This document shows positions 11,637-22,047 of a DNA stretch of 64,000 nt, piece after piece. The DNA is from Opitutia bacterium. GTDB taxonomy: Bacteria; Verrucomicrobiota; Verrucomicrobiia; Opitutales; Opitutaceae. The notes under the pieces are model-generated. The model ran no database searches, had not been told where the DNA came from, and saw only the letters and a list, made by a program, of their open reading frames with translations. Position numbers and translations under genes: made by a program. The stretch lies in NCBI GenBank assembly GCA_016217545.1, contig JACRHT010000002.1:372001-436000 (forward strand). The letters run 5' to 3'. Within the stretch, counting starts at the first letter, position 1, and every line of letters begins with the position of its first letter.

Positions 11637-12440
11637 TTAAACTGCGGCAAAGTGGGCTCTCACAAATTCCACTAACCGCGATTGTGGGGGCAAAGAATCG
11701 GTGGATACGTAAATGGTGTCCCTGGCTCTATGGCGCGGAAAATATTCAAGCGGCGCTTCCTCACTCTTCAGACGGGCCGCAAGCTCATCCCATGTCTCCA
11801 TACGTTCGACTGGCGCCACAATCCAATCCGGCATCGCTGAATAAGAAACTAACTTATTAGGCAGCCATCCACGAACGCTAATCCGCCACTCTACCGCACT
11901 ACTGCTAAGCCACACCCCGTCATCGTCGTCCCCCTTTTCGCTGAAGATGATACCTTCTGGAAACATCTCAGCAATTCGATCGGTTGACTTCAAAAAATAC
12001 CAAACGAACTCCACCATCTCCGAACACTCACCGTCCGGCGGCGGCGGAGCGTCCATGTGCTCGATGCGGTTTCTAATCTGCATCAGCTTCTGCACCATGA
12101 TCGGTCGAATTAGACCGAAAAACTCCATTTGTGCGAGGAGCTCCGCCGGCTTTTCACTAATAGGTATCCGTTTGAATCGGTAGCGATCGTTGAGGTGCTT
12201 TATCCGAAAATCGACCGCGCGCTTCAGAACGGTGATTACCTCTGCGCGGTCGTGTTCATCTCCTTTCCGACTAAGGACAATATGAGCACGCCGCCAAAGC
12301 TCATGCGGTCTGCGCATTTTTTGACGCTCCACCACCGAGCCGCTCTCCCAGCGAACTTCCCACTTAAATACCTCGGGACTGATCCAAATATTATTCACCG
12401 CAGCGTGGCATAGCTGAGCAGCAAGCGGTGCGTCGAGCAC
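11637..12440 (-). CDS. HEPN-like hypothetical protein of foreign base composition
   Basis: A 267-residue protein that I do not recognise as a named family. Residues 123-128 read RNRIEH, matching the RX4-6H catalytic motif of HEPN ribonucleases, within a helical segment 'IMVQKLMQIRNRIEHMD'. The C-terminal half is beta-rich, with many Trp and Glu residues. The start is GTG at 12440, and no ATG lies near it. The DNA is clearly less GC-rich than its neighbours, with codons such as AAT, ATT and TTT used freely. It stands alone between tyrS and hglS on the strand opposite tyrS, so it may be a recently acquired stress or defence gene. The HEPN call rests on one motif. Confidence 0.55.
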   Translation of the reverse strand: MLDAPLAAQLCHAAVNNIWISPEVFKWEVRWESGSVVERQKMRRPHELWRRAHIVLSRKGDEHDRAEVITVLKRAVDFRIKHLNDRYRFKRIPISEKPAELLAQMEFFGLIRPIMVQKLMQIRNRIEHMDAPPPPDGECSEMVEFVWYFLKSTDRIAEMFPEGIIFSEKGDDDDGVWLSSSAVEWRISVRGWLPNKLVSYSAMPDWIVAPVERMETWDELAARLKSEEAPLEYFPRHRARDTIYVSTDSLPPQSRLVEFVRAHFAAV

Positions 12441-12453
12441 TCAAGTTACAACA

Positions 12454-14085
12454 TTACCGTATGCGACATTCGCGCATCGTTTCAACGCGCGACTCCGCTT
12501 CGAGCGCCGCGTAGGCGTCGTTCGGATCGATGATCTTTCGCCCGAGGATTTCTTCGAGCTGCGCCTGCGTGTAGGCCGGCTTCGCGTGCGCCGTGGATTT
12601 CGTGCCGTATTGCTGAAGGTTCGACGCGAAGATCCCCGCCGCACTGATCGGCAGGAAATCCTCGTAGCGCAGTCCCTCGATCGCCACGAGGCCTTCGCGC
12701 GCGAGCACCACGAGATCGTTCGTCTTCAGCAAGCCCATCTTTGCGGCCGCACGGCCGGACTCCGTCGCGCTGAAGCGCGCGAACACGAGTCCCTGCGCCA
12801 CGAGTTCGATCAGCGTCTGCGGGAACGACGCAAAGGCCTCGCTCGCCAATCGCTCGTAGGCGGCGAAATCCTTTTTCGCCAACCCGGCATGCTCGGACTT
12901 CGCGAGATCCGCCGCCGCCAGGCAACGGTCGTAGAGCGCGCGCCCCTTCGGCGTCGTGGCGTAGAAGCGCTGCTCGATTTCGCCGAAGCGCGCCGTGTGC
13001 GTCGCGTTCACGACCGTGCCGTCGGCGTTGGTGAACTGCACCGGCTCTGTCAGCGCCTTGTAGGAATCCTGCCGCAGCAGCACCGGCACATTGGTCGGCG
13101 GGCCTTCCGTCGAGTCCTTGAAACCCGCATGTTTCTGCCGCGCGAGATTGAGATCGTCGCTCTGCAGGCGCTGCACCAGTCCGTCGACGCTCGCGGCAAG
13201 CGCATCTTTCCCGAGCGGCGCCGGATGAAACGCCGCGAGTTGCGCGGCGGTGAGGTGCTTGAAGTGCAGCCGCAGGTAATCGCGGTCGCACTGCGCCACG
13301 AAATGCCCGAGCGCGAACGTCGCGTGCTGCCGGAAACCGGCCTCGCCGAGTTCGCCGAGGCAGAACTTCATCGCGCTCGTGTAGAGGTCCATCCACAGCG
13401 TGTTCGGCGTGAGGTGATTCAGGTGGTGCGACTCGAAGCACGCGATGTCCGCCGCGATCTTGAAGCCCGCCTGGCTCAGCTCCGTGTAGAGCGCGTGGTC
13501 GCGCGCACGGCCGGTCCATTTGAAAATGCGCTCCGTCGCTTCGCCGATGAGCGCGTTCGCGTCGGCCCACGCGAGCCCGCCGTCGCGTTCTCCTTTTTCA
13601 ATCAACTCCTTCGCGCGCGCGGAAAACACCTGCCGCGACGCCAGCAACGCCTCGATGCGCGCCCGCGTGGCGGCGTCGAAATAGTCCGTCATCAGCAACG
13701 ACGTGAAGACACGGTGCTCGGGATTCGACCGCGAGCGGAACGCCGTCGCGATGATCGGCTGACTCTTCGCGCCGACGTTCGTCATGTCGTAGAACGCATG
13801 CGGCTCCATCGCGAACTGCGCGAAGAACCGCCCGATCCAGCGATACTCGTCCGGCCGGCCGATGCGGATCGCCCCGTGGCGCTCTCCGCTCGTCTTCTCC
13901 AGTTGCTCGGCGCTGATCGCGAAGCCGCGCCAGAGCTGCGCGAGCAGCGTGCAGAGCGACTCGTTCACGACGCGGTTCACCAGCAGGGACCGGTCGTAGA
14001 GCGGAACCTCGTGTCCGAACATGCGGGACAATTCGGCGAAGAGCCGGTGTTGCATCTCGAGTTTGTCGGCGTGGGCGGCGGTCAT
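12454..14085 (-). CDS. hglS: DUF1338 family 2-oxoadipate dioxygenase/decarboxylase-like protein
   Basis: A 543-residue protein of the YdcJ/HglS type. Family members are non-haem iron enzymes; the characterised one converts 2-oxoadipate to 2-hydroxyglutarate in lysine catabolism. Recognisable blocks are 'NVGAKSQPIIATAFRS', the His-rich 'ESHHLNHLTPNT' and 'VPVLLRQDSYKAL'. I start at MTAAHADKLE (14085); the open frame extends 22 codons further, but upstream there is only spacer-like sequence. No other lysine degradation gene is adjacent, so substrate identity is by family only. Confidence 0.8.
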   Translation of the reverse strand: MTAAHADKLEMQHRLFAELSRMFGHEVPLYDRSLLVNRVVNESLCTLLAQLWRGFAISAEQLEKTSGERHGAIRIGRPDEYRWIGRFFAQFAMEPHAFYDMTNVGAKSQPIIATAFRSRSNPEHRVFTSLLMTDYFDAATRARIEALLASRQVFSARAKELIEKGERDGGLAWADANALIGEATERIFKWTGRARDHALYTELSQAGFKIAADIACFESHHLNHLTPNTLWMDLYTSAMKFCLGELGEAGFRQHATFALGHFVAQCDRDYLRLHFKHLTAAQLAAFHPAPLGKDALAASVDGLVQRLQSDDLNLARQKHAGFKDSTEGPPTNVPVLLRQDSYKALTEPVQFTNADGTVVNATHTARFGEIEQRFYATTPKGRALYDRCLAAADLAKSEHAGLAKKDFAAYERLASEAFASFPQTLIELVAQGLVFARFSATESGRAAAKMGLLKTNDLVVLAREGLVAIEGLRYEDFLPISAAGIFASNLQQYGTKSTAHAKPAYTQAQLEEILGRKIIDPNDAYAALEAESRVETMRECRIR

Positions 14086-14162
14086 GAGAACCGCCCAGAA
14101 AACCGCCCCGCCCTCCGAATGCAAGGAGCCACCCGCTAGCCGCACGGCCAAGACGCGCCCGA

Positions 14163-14261
14163 GCGGTCAGCGATCAGTCCCCTCTGCTCTCAGCACAACC
14201 CTCTCCGCGTCCGTCCTCCATTCTCCGTCCTAGGTCCTCCGTCCTCCGCTCCGCCCTCAGC
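14163..14261. repeat. Degenerate 7-bp-period array (TCAGC and GTCCTCC types joined)
   Basis: Read in sevens: GGTCAGC, GATCAGT, then after a degenerate middle TCCTCCA, TTCTCCG, TCCTAGG, TCCTCCG, TCCTCCG, CTCCGCC. Phase is kept across the whole stretch, and the last units run into the stop codon of the SMR gene (14257). It lies between hglS and the SMR gene. Confidence 0.6.
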
Positions 14262-14574
14262 GCGCCGTGAACTTCAATCCCGCGATCCCTGCCACGATCA
14301 GCACCATGCACGCGAGCCGCGCGGCCGTCGCCGGCTCCTTGAACAGCACGATGCCCGCGATCGCCGTGCCCACCGCGCCGATGCCCGTCCAGATCGCGTA
14401 GCTCGTCCCGAGCGGCAGCCCTTTAACCGCCTGCGCGAGGCACCAGAAGCTCGCCAGCATCAGCACGACCGTCACGACGCTCGGCACCAGCTTCGAAAAG
14501 CCGTCCGTGTATTTCAGCCCGACCGCCCAGGAAATTTCGAGCAAGCCGGCGACGATGAGCCAGAGCCAAGGCAT
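14257..14574 (-). CDS. SMR family transporter, guanidinium exporter (Gdx/SugE) type
   Basis: A 105-residue protein with four predicted membrane helices, the standard SMR length. SMR proteins work as antiparallel dimers in the inner membrane and exchange substrate for protons through a Glu in helix 1, here in 'GLLEISWAVGLKYTDGF'. That helix-1 motif and 'GTSYAIWTGIGAVGTA' fit the Gdx/SugE subgroup (guanidinium export) better than the EmrE polyaromatic-cation subgroup. I start at MPWLWLIVAG (14574). I checked the upstream spacer for a guanidine riboswitch and found no convincing one. Confidence 0.88.
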   Translation of the reverse strand: MPWLWLIVAGLLEISWAVGLKYTDGFSKLVPSVVTVVLMLASFWCLAQAVKGLPLGTSYAIWTGIGAVGTAIAGIVLFKEPATAARLACMVLIVAGIAGLKFTAR

Positions 14575-14580
14575 GCGCGG

Positions 14581-14629
14581 AACAAGAAGTAACCGGGCCC
14601 AAGTAACAAGAGCCAAGAAGCACGCTTCC
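14581..14629. repeat. Degenerate 7-bp-period array (AAGTNNC type)
   Basis: Sevens from 14581: AACAAGA, AGTAACC, GGGCCCA, AGTAACA, AGAGCCA, AGAAGCA, CGCTTCC. It is located directly upstream of the SMR gene start, so it would lie in its leader or promoter. Confidence 0.5.
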
Positions 14630-14854
14630 GCCCCGTCGCGCACCCGCCCGTCTTTTGATACCTCTCCCATGATCCTAGCTACTTCGCGCGGCGCCCCGCC
14701 GCGCGCGCACCTCATCCTTTCGGCGTAACCACCCTTCCCAAGCTCTGCGTATCGTCGCGCAAAGCCTGCACAGAGCCTCCGGCCAAGCGCGACTAGACTC
14801 AGAAAAAACCACGCCGCGTCGCGCGACCACCCCCGCCCGAGCGGCCTCCCGCCC

Positions 14855-16279
14855 ATGACTGCCCCCGCCCGTCCGAAACCCTTCCTCCAGCCGGAATATT
14901 GCAAAGGCTGCCTCCGCTGCGTCGACGCGTGCCCCAAGCACTGCATCGAACCCGGCTCCGAGATCAACCCCGCCACCGGTCTCATCCCGGTCGAACTCCA
15001 CCTCGACGCCTGCAACGGCTGCTCGCTCTGCATGCAGGCGTGCCCCGAGCCGTTCGGCCTCCGCCCCGAAACCGAGCGCGCGCACGAAGACCATTCCGGT
15101 CGCGGCGACGATTTCGACCTGCAGGATCCCGCGAAACTCTTCGGCCCCAAGCCGCGCCCCAGTGATCCCGCCGCCGACGAACGCGACACCGTCATCGCCG
15201 CTCCCGCCTGCGAACCACTCGTCTTGAAGGGCAACTACGCCGCCGCCATCGGCGCGCTCTTTGCCGGCTGCCGCCATGTCTTCGGCTATCCGATCACGCC
15301 CTCGACCGAAGGCGCCGAGCTCATGGCCAAGATCCTCCCGAAACTCGGCGGCGCGTTCGTCCAGGCCGTCTCCGAAACCGCCGCCGTCAACATGATGTAT
15401 GGCGCCGGCGGCGCCGGCGTGCCGTGCATGACCTTCACCAGCGGCCCCGGCTTCTCTCTCATGCTCGAAGGCGTCAGCTACATGATCGGCGCGGAGCTGC
15501 CGGGCGTCTTCGTCAACGTCATGCGCGGCGGCCCCGGCCTCGGCAACCTCGGCCCCGAACAAGCCGACATCAAACTCGCCTGCCGCGGCCTCGGCCACGG
15601 CAACACGCACGCCATCGTCCTCGCGCCGGGCACACCGCAGGAGATGCTCGATCTCACAATCGACGCCTTCACGCTCGCCTTCCGCTACCGCTCGCCGGTC
15701 GTGATCCTCGGCGACGGCTACCTCGGCCAGATGACCGGCATCGTCAAACTCCCCGAGACGATGCTCCGCCGCGGCAAACCCTCCTGGTCCGTCTGCGGCG
15801 ACCGCGACCACCGCCACAATCTCATCTCGTCGATCGAGCTCCTCGAAACCGACCTCGAGAAACGCAACGAGCACCTCAACCGCAAATACACCGCCATCGC
15901 CCGCCGCGAACAGCGCGCCGATCTCTACCGTTGCGAAGACGCCGACGTCGTCATCGTCGCCTGCAACACGCCCGCCCGCATGGCCAAGGGCGCCGTCGAA
16001 GTCGCTCGCGCCGAAGGCCTGAAGGTCGGTCTCTTCCGCCCGATCACGCTCTGGCCCTTCCCCATCAGCGCGCTCGCCGATCTCCTCCCGCAGACGAAGC
16101 GCCTCATCGTCGTCGAAGCCGGCCCCGGCCAGCTCGAGGACGAACTGCGCCTCGCGCTCAGCCACGCCGGCTTCGCCACGCCGCGCATCGAACACGTCCG
16201 CCGCCACGGCGGCGTTCTCCCGTCCCAACGCGAAATCCTCAACCAACTCCTCGGCACGCCAGCCGCGTCGCACGCCTAA
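14855..16279 (+). CDS. 2-oxoacid:ferredoxin oxidoreductase, ferredoxin-alpha fusion subunit
   Basis: 474 residues. The N-terminus (about 10-70) is a two-cluster ferredoxin with two CxxCxxCxxxCP motifs ('CKGCLRCVDACPKHC', 'CNGCSLCMQACPEP'). Residues about 120-470 are the alpha (pyrimidine-binding/domain II) part, with 'GYPITPSTEGAELMA', 'ETAAVNMMYGAGGAG' and 'TSGPGFSLMLEG'. With the next gene it forms a complete enzyme that decarboxylates a 2-oxoacid to acyl-CoA and reduces ferredoxin. The subunit arrangement is of the VorB/KorA kind, but I cannot choose between branched-chain 2-oxoacid and 2-oxoglutarate as substrate. The downstream acyl-CoA synthetase favours an ATP-yielding catabolic role. 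Confidence 0.9.
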   Translation: MTAPARPKPFLQPEYCKGCLRCVDACPKHCIEPGSEINPATGLIPVELHLDACNGCSLCMQACPEPFGLRPETERAHEDHSGRGDDFDLQDPAKLFGPKPRPSDPAADERDTVIAAPACEPLVLKGNYAAAIGALFAGCRHVFGYPITPSTEGAELMAKILPKLGGAFVQAVSETAAVNMMYGAGGAGVPCMTFTSGPGFSLMLEGVSYMIGAELPGVFVNVMRGGPGLGNLGPEQADIKLACRGLGHGNTHAIVLAPGTPQEMLDLTIDAFTLAFRYRSPVVILGDGYLGQMTGIVKLPETMLRRGKPSWSVCGDRDHRHNLISSIELLETDLEKRNEHLNRKYTAIARREQRADLYRCEDADVVIVACNTPARMAKGAVEVARAEGLKVGLFRPITLWPFPISALADLLPQTKRLIVVEAGPGQLEDELRLALSHAGFATPRIEHVRRHGGVLPSQREILNQLLGTPAASHA

Positions 16280-16284
16280 AACGA

Positions 16285-16383
16285 ATCGTTCTCGTTCCTC
16301 GTTCTCTTTCTCGTTCTCTCCGCCAAACGCACGCATCTCACCCGACGAGAGAACGAGAACGAGTAAGAGAACGAGGAACGAGG
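16285..16383. repeat. Long inverted-repeat element, GTTCTCG heptads, copy 1
   Basis: The left arm (16286-16321) is built of GTTCTCG-like heptads. The right arm (16345-16382) is its near-complete reverse complement (CGAGAAC-like heptads). A core of about 27 bp pairs with only a mismatch or two, around a loop of about 23 bases. It fills nearly the whole 136-bp gap between the two oxidoreductase genes. A second copy with the same arms but a different loop lies at 17854-17949. Confidence 0.85.
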
Positions 16384-16415
16384 CAGCCCCCACCAACCCT
16401 TTTCCCCCACTCCTC

Positions 16416-17849
<1,434 letters not shown>

Positions 17850-17853
17850 TCCC

Positions 17854-17949
17854 CTCGTTCTCGTTCCTCGTTCTCTTTCTCGTTCTCTCCGCAGAACGCA
17901 GGCGCCTCAAACCACGAGAGAACGAGAACGAGTAAGAGAACGAGAACGA
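17854..17949. repeat. Long inverted-repeat element, GTTCTCG heptads, copy 2
   Basis: The left arm at 17854-17890 and right arm at 17914-17949 have almost the same sequence as copy 1 at 16285-16383, while the roughly 23-base loops have diverged. It occupies the spacer between the beta-gamma subunit gene and the acyl-CoA synthetase gene. Confidence 0.85.
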
Positions 17950-17960
17950 TAGAAGCCGCC

Positions 17961-20102
17961 ATGCCCGCATCCGGTTCAGTCGCCCCGCCCCGCTCCGCCT
18001 TCCTCTGCGAAACCGAGGCCTACGACCTTCTCGCACGCGCCGGCCTGCGTCCGCCGCGTCACGGCCTCGTCGGCGGCGCGCTGCCATTCGTGCCCGGCGA
18101 GCCGATCGTGCTGAAAGGGCTCGGCGACGAACTCTGGCACAAGTCCGAGCTCGGTTGCGTGCGCTTTCTCCCCTTCGACGCCGCGCGCCTCGGGGACGAA
18201 GCCGCCGCGATGCGCCGCCGCGTCGAAGCCGAAGGCCTCACGTGGATCGACGCTCTCGTCTGCGAACGCATCGCCATCCAGCGCAACCGCGATGTGCCCT
18301 CGGAAGCCTTCGTCTCTCTCTCGCGCGCCGACGCCGGCTGGGTCGTGCTCTGCGGCTTCGGCGGTCTGCAAGCCAACGCCCTCGCCGAACTCGCGCCGCC
18401 GTGCCGCTGGCCCGTTGAAGTCGTCACGCCGGAGCAGGCACTAACGGAATTCTCCGCGCACTTGCTCGGCCGCGCGTGGCTGGGCGGTTTGCGCGATTCG
18501 CATCCGCTCACGACGACCGAAGACCTGCGCGTGTTCTTCGAATCGCTCTGGCAACTCGCCGCGCTCGCGGACGAGCAAGGCCTTGCGCTCGTCGAACTCA
18601 ATCCCGTCGCGCTCGACCCGAACGGCACGCCGCGCCCGCTCGACGCCGTGGGCCGCTACGCTCCGCCCGCCGCGGAACGTCTCGCTCCGTCGCCCGACTT
18701 CCTCCCCGCGCTCCGCCAGCCGCGCCGCATCGCCCTCGCCGGCGTCTCCGCGCAGGAAGGCGGCGTCGGCCGCACGATCCTCGAGAACCTCCGCCGTTAC
18801 GCTCTGCCGCCCGGCGACCTGATCCTCATCAAGCCCGGGCAAAGCGAGTTCCTCGGTCTGCCATGTTTCCCTGACGTCGCCGCGTTGCGCGACGCCCCCG
18901 TCGATCTTCTGATCCTCGCGCTCCCGGCACCCGCCGCAGCGGCCACGCTCGAAGCGCTCATCGCCCAAGGCGGCGGCGCCACCTGCGTCGCCCTCGTCGC
19001 CGGCGGCATCGGCGACGGCGCCGACACGCACGGCCTCGGCGCACGCTTGAGCGCACTGCTCCGCGAAACGCGCGCCGCCGGCCGCTGGACGCCCGCCGTG
19101 CTCGGCCCGAATTTCCTCGGTCACTGGTCACCCGCGCTCGACCTCGACACGTCGTTCATTCCGACCGAAAAACTCGCCGCGCCCGCCTGCACCGGCGGCG
19201 CCCTCACGCTGCTTTCGCAAAGCGGCGCGTTTCTCCTCTGCCGCCGCTCACGCCAGCCGTCGCTCCGCTTCGGCCTCGGCGTCGCTCTCGGCAACCAGAT
19301 GGACGTGGCGATGCCCGACGTCCTCGCCGCGCTTGCCCGCGAAGAGCACCCCGGCCCCGTCGCGTGCTACGTCGAGGGTTTCGGTCCCGGCCATCTCGCG
19401 CCCTTCGCCGCCGCCGCGCGCTCGCTCGCGCAGCGCGGCTCGCGCGTTCTGTTGCACCGCGCCGGCCGCACCGCCGCCGGCCAAGCCGCCGCCGCCAGCC
19501 ACACCGGCGCGATGGCCGGCGACCTCGCGCTCGAACGCGAATTGCTCGAACGCTCCGGCGTGCGCTTCACCGCGAGCATCGCGGAGTTCGACGCCGCGCT
19601 CGCCTGGCTCGCCGCGTATCCGCGTCTCGCGAAAGGCCCGGTCGCGCTGCTCACCAACGCCGGTTTCGAGAGCGTGAACGGTTCCGATCTCTTCGGCACC
19701 GCGTTGCCCGCCGCCACGCTGGGCGCTCCCGCCACCGAGGAGCTCACGCATCTGCTCGCCGCGAAGAATTTGGGCGGACTCGTCAGTCCCCGTTTGCCCC
19801 TCGACCTAACTCCCATGGCTGACGAGTCCGCCTACCTCGCCACCGCCGAGCTGCTCCTGCGCGAATGCGCCGTGCTCGTCGTCGGCCTCGTGCCGTTCAC
19901 GCGCAAGCTCGGCACCGACGCCCCCGCTGCCGCGCGCTTCGCTTCGCAACTCGCCGCGCTCGCCCGCGCCGCCGGCAAGCCGCTCGCCGTCGCGATCGAC
20001 GCGGGCGCCGACTACGAGAGCTACCGCACCGCATTCGCCGCGGAGAACGTGCCGACGTTCGACCGCATCGAATCCGCGCTGCTTGGCCTGCGCGCGCTGT
20101 AG
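17961..20102 (+). CDS. ADP-forming acyl-CoA synthetase, ATP-grasp domain first
   Basis: 713 residues of the acetate/acyl--CoA ligase (NDP-forming) superfamily, which makes ATP from acyl-CoA, ADP and phosphate. The order is an ATP-grasp (beta-like) domain at about 1-225 ('IVLKGLGDELWHKSELG'), a CoA-binding Rossmann domain at about 250-385 ('IALAGVSAQEGGVG'), and a succinyl-CoA-ligase-like part at about 390-710. The phosphohistidine loop 'AAASHTGAMAGD' and the preceding 'LLSQSGAFLL' are intact. The more common bacterial fusion has the CoA-binding part first, so this is a beta-alpha order. The ATP-grasp N-terminus looks shortened by about 15 residues. It lies directly after the 2-oxoacid:ferredoxin oxidoreductase genes, which would supply its acyl-CoA. 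Confidence 0.88.
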   Translation: MPASGSVAPPRSAFLCETEAYDLLARAGLRPPRHGLVGGALPFVPGEPIVLKGLGDELWHKSELGCVRFLPFDAARLGDEAAAMRRRVEAEGLTWIDALVCERIAIQRNRDVPSEAFVSLSRADAGWVVLCGFGGLQANALAELAPPCRWPVEVVTPEQALTEFSAHLLGRAWLGGLRDSHPLTTTEDLRVFFESLWQLAALADEQGLALVELNPVALDPNGTPRPLDAVGRYAPPAAERLAPSPDFLPALRQPRRIALAGVSAQEGGVGRTILENLRRYALPPGDLILIKPGQSEFLGLPCFPDVAALRDAPVDLLILALPAPAAAATLEALIAQGGGATCVALVAGGIGDGADTHGLGARLSALLRETRAAGRWTPAVLGPNFLGHWSPALDLDTSFIPTEKLAAPACTGGALTLLSQSGAFLLCRRSRQPSLRFGLGVALGNQMDVAMPDVLAALAREEHPGPVACYVEGFGPGHLAPFAAAARSLAQRGSRVLLHRAGRTAAGQAAAASHTGAMAGDLALERELLERSGVRFTASIAEFDAALAWLAAYPRLAKGPVALLTNAGFESVNGSDLFGTALPAATLGAPATEELTHLLAAKNLGGLVSPRLPLDLTPMADESAYLATAELLLRECAVLVVGLVPFTRKLGTDAPAAARFASQLAALARAAGKPLAVAIDAGADYESYRTAFAAENVPTFDRIESALLGLRAL

Positions 20103-20175
20103 TGCCGCGCGCGGACGCGCGGCGCGTTGTCCTCTGCGCGATGTCCGCAACACCGCGAACCGGCACCGCGCGGCG

Positions 20176-20937
20176 TTACGCCGACTCGAGGTGGGAAATC
20201 AGGTCTTTCAGCAGCGCGATCTGGCGATTGCGCGTCTCGACCTGCCACGGTTGGTCGAACGGCCGGGCGTATTCAGCCCCCGCGAGCGCGTCGCGCACAA
20301 GTCGGAGGTAATCCGTATCGGCGCCCCGATACGCGCTCGGCGATTCGTAACCGGAAATGGAGATCGGCAGGAAACTTCCTTGCAGCAGAAACACGTCCGA
20401 ATCGCTCAAGCCACGCGTGGTGTCTTCCCACGCCTGCTTCACCGCAGCCGGGGCGTCGGGCGGCGGAAAGGTCCACGTCTTCGCCTTCCCCACCATCTGA
20501 AAGCCGTCGCGATCGACGTCGCGCGCGCTACCCGGCGAACGCAGCAGATTGATCGCGCCTTCTTCGGATAATTTTTCCGGGTCAATCGCGTCCGCCAAGG
20601 CGTGCATGTGCCGCAACACCTCGCGCTCATCGGAGCTCAGCCCGCGCAAAAATTCCTCCGGCGCAGCTTCGGCGTTCGATTGCTCGGCGCGTTGGATCAG
20701 CTGTTCGAATTGCGCGGCGTAATGCTCCACCTCCTCCCGGCGCTCGCCGCTGATTCCGCGCTGGAAATATTTCGCCATCCACGCCCGGAACTCGGCGCGC
20801 TGTCCATCGACTCCCTCGGCCGCGCCGGACCCGGCACTTTTTTCCGCATCGGACGCTGCCAACCGGGAACAGGTGAGGCCGCTGGCCTGCTCGCTGGTCG
20901 TTTCAAAGGAAGAGGAGACGGAGGAGGATATGTTCAT
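20176..20937 (-). CDS. Hypothetical protein
   Basis: A 253-residue soluble protein that I do not recognise. The N-terminal 45 residues are Ser/Thr/Ala-rich and probably disordered. Residues about 50-130 are helical and charged ('RAEFRAWMAKYFQRGISG', 'LRGLSSDEREVLRHMHAL'). The C-terminal half includes 'FPPPDAPAAVKQAWEDTT' and 'GADTDYLRLVRDALAG'. No signal peptide or membrane helix is seen. The start MNISSSVSSS at 20937 follows an AGGAGG-like purine run on the minus strand only weakly. It is convergent with the acyl-CoA synthetase and downstream of pgl. Confidence 0.6.
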   Translation of the reverse strand: MNISSSVSSSFETTSEQASGLTCSRLAASDAEKSAGSGAAEGVDGQRAEFRAWMAKYFQRGISGERREEVEHYAAQFEQLIQRAEQSNAEAAPEEFLRGLSSDEREVLRHMHALADAIDPEKLSEEGAINLLRSPGSARDVDRDGFQMVGKAKTWTFPPPDAPAAVKQAWEDTTRGLSDSDVFLLQGSFLPISISGYESPSAYRGADTDYLRLVRDALAGAEYARPFDQPWQVETRNRQIALLKDLISHLESA

Positions 20938-21091
20938 GGGGGATGATACCGGTCGAATTTGCCGGGCGACGCGCCCGGCGCCCTTCCCTTCGCAACGGAC
21001 GTGCCAAATGCCGGCACGATTCGCCGTGCCGTCACACCGCGCGCCAAGACGTTGTCCGACGACGACGAAGCGGCGCGCCATCGCGACGACG

Positions 21092-21835
21092 TCAACCGGC
21101 GAGAAACTTCGCCGCCGCATCCTCATCCACGAGCCACACGACTTTATCGCGGATGCTCTTCATCACCTGCGCCGGCACCCGCTGCGGGTTGAACTCTCCC
21201 GCCAGCACGCGGTGCAGCACCTCGGCCTTGCTCGCGCCGAGCACCATGACGACGACCAACCCGCACGCCTTCAAACCGCTGGGCGTCAGCGTGAGTCGCC
21301 ATCCTTTTTCCGGCACATCGATTGCCGCAAAATACGAGCCGCCGTCGTCGCGCAGCAGCGGGCTGCCGGGGAAAAGCGACAGCGTGTGGCCGTCGTCGCC
21401 CATCCCCGCGAAGCACACGTCGAAGGTGCGATCGCGGCCGAACCACGGCGCGTTGATCCGGCCGAACTCGAGCGCCGCCATCGCCGGCGGCACGCTGGTC
21501 GACCAAGGGTGCTTGCGATCCGGAGGGATGCCGAGCGGCTTCAGCAGGAGCCGGTCCGCGTTGCCGAAATTGCTCTCGAACGAATCCGGCCGCACGTAGC
21601 GCTCGTCGCTGACGAACCAATGTGTCGTCGCCACCGTCGTCGGCGACAGCGCGTCCTTCGCCACGCACCACTGATACCACTCCTTCGGCGTCGCGCCGCC
21701 GGTGAGCGCCCACGTGAAATGCTTCCGCGGCGGCGTCTGTCCGCGCTGGCCTTCCGCCACGAACACCGCCGTGCGGAAACAGTCTTCCTTCGTGCCGATG
21801 AACACGCGACCGTAGCTGGAGCTGAGTTCCTTCAT
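21092..21835 (-). CDS. pgl: 6-phosphogluconolactonase
   Basis: 247 residues of the NagB/Pgl sugar-phosphate family. It hydrolyses 6-phosphogluconolactone in the oxidative pentose phosphate pathway. Typical blocks are 'WALTGGATPKEWYQW', 'WFVSDERYVRPDSFESNFG' and 'FAGMGDDGHTLSLFPGS'. The start chosen is MKELSSSYGR (21835). It is the third gene of a minus-strand set zwf-opcA-pgl, separated from opcA by a 212-bp repeat-filled spacer. Confidence 0.95.
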   Translation of the reverse strand: MKELSSSYGRVFIGTKEDCFRTAVFVAEGQRGQTPPRKHFTWALTGGATPKEWYQWCVAKDALSPTTVATTHWFVSDERYVRPDSFESNFGNADRLLLKPLGIPPDRKHPWSTSVPPAMAALEFGRINAPWFGRDRTFDVCFAGMGDDGHTLSLFPGSPLLRDDGGSYFAAIDVPEKGWRLTLTPSGLKACGLVVVMVLGASKAEVLHRVLAGEFNPQRVPAQVMKSIRDKVVWLVDEDAAAKFLAG

Positions 21836-21855
21836 CCTGCGCTCATGGAGCGCAG

Positions 21856-22041
21856 GAAAGAGACAAGTGCCAAGGAGCAAGTGCCGCGCAGGCGCGAAGC
21901 AGCGCAGCGGTCAGCTATCAGCTGTCAGCTGTCAGCGATCAGCTCTCAGCCTTGATTCTCACGTATCTTGCAGGGTCGGGTCGCCGACCGCTGACCGCTG
22001 ATCGCTGATCGCTGATTGCTGATTGCTGACCGCTGATCGCT
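21856..22041. repeat. Composite 7-bp-period array, AAGTGCC and TCAGC types, inverted
   Basis: It begins with AAGTGCC-like units (21866-21887). Six units ending in TCAGC follow (21910-21951: GGTCAGC, TATCAGC, TGTCAGC, TGTCAGC, GATCAGC, TCTCAGC). After a short gap come eight facing units of the GCTGANN kind (21986-22041). TCAGC and GCTGA are reverse complements, so the two halves can fold on each other. The array fills the pgl-opcA spacer. Confidence 0.8.
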
Positions 22042-22047
22042 CCCCGC

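Noticed and set aside
14575-14700. A possible guanidine riboswitch upstream of the SMR exporter gene.
   Set aside because: The leader contains fragments such as GACGG and CTAGG, but not the ordered ykkC-I, mini-ykkC or ykkC-III consensus. The first 50 bases are a heptad array instead.
21909-22041. A CRISPR array suggested by repeated TCAGC/GCTGA units.
   Set aside because: Units are contiguous heptads with no unique spacers of constant length, and the halves are inverted. No cas gene is present.
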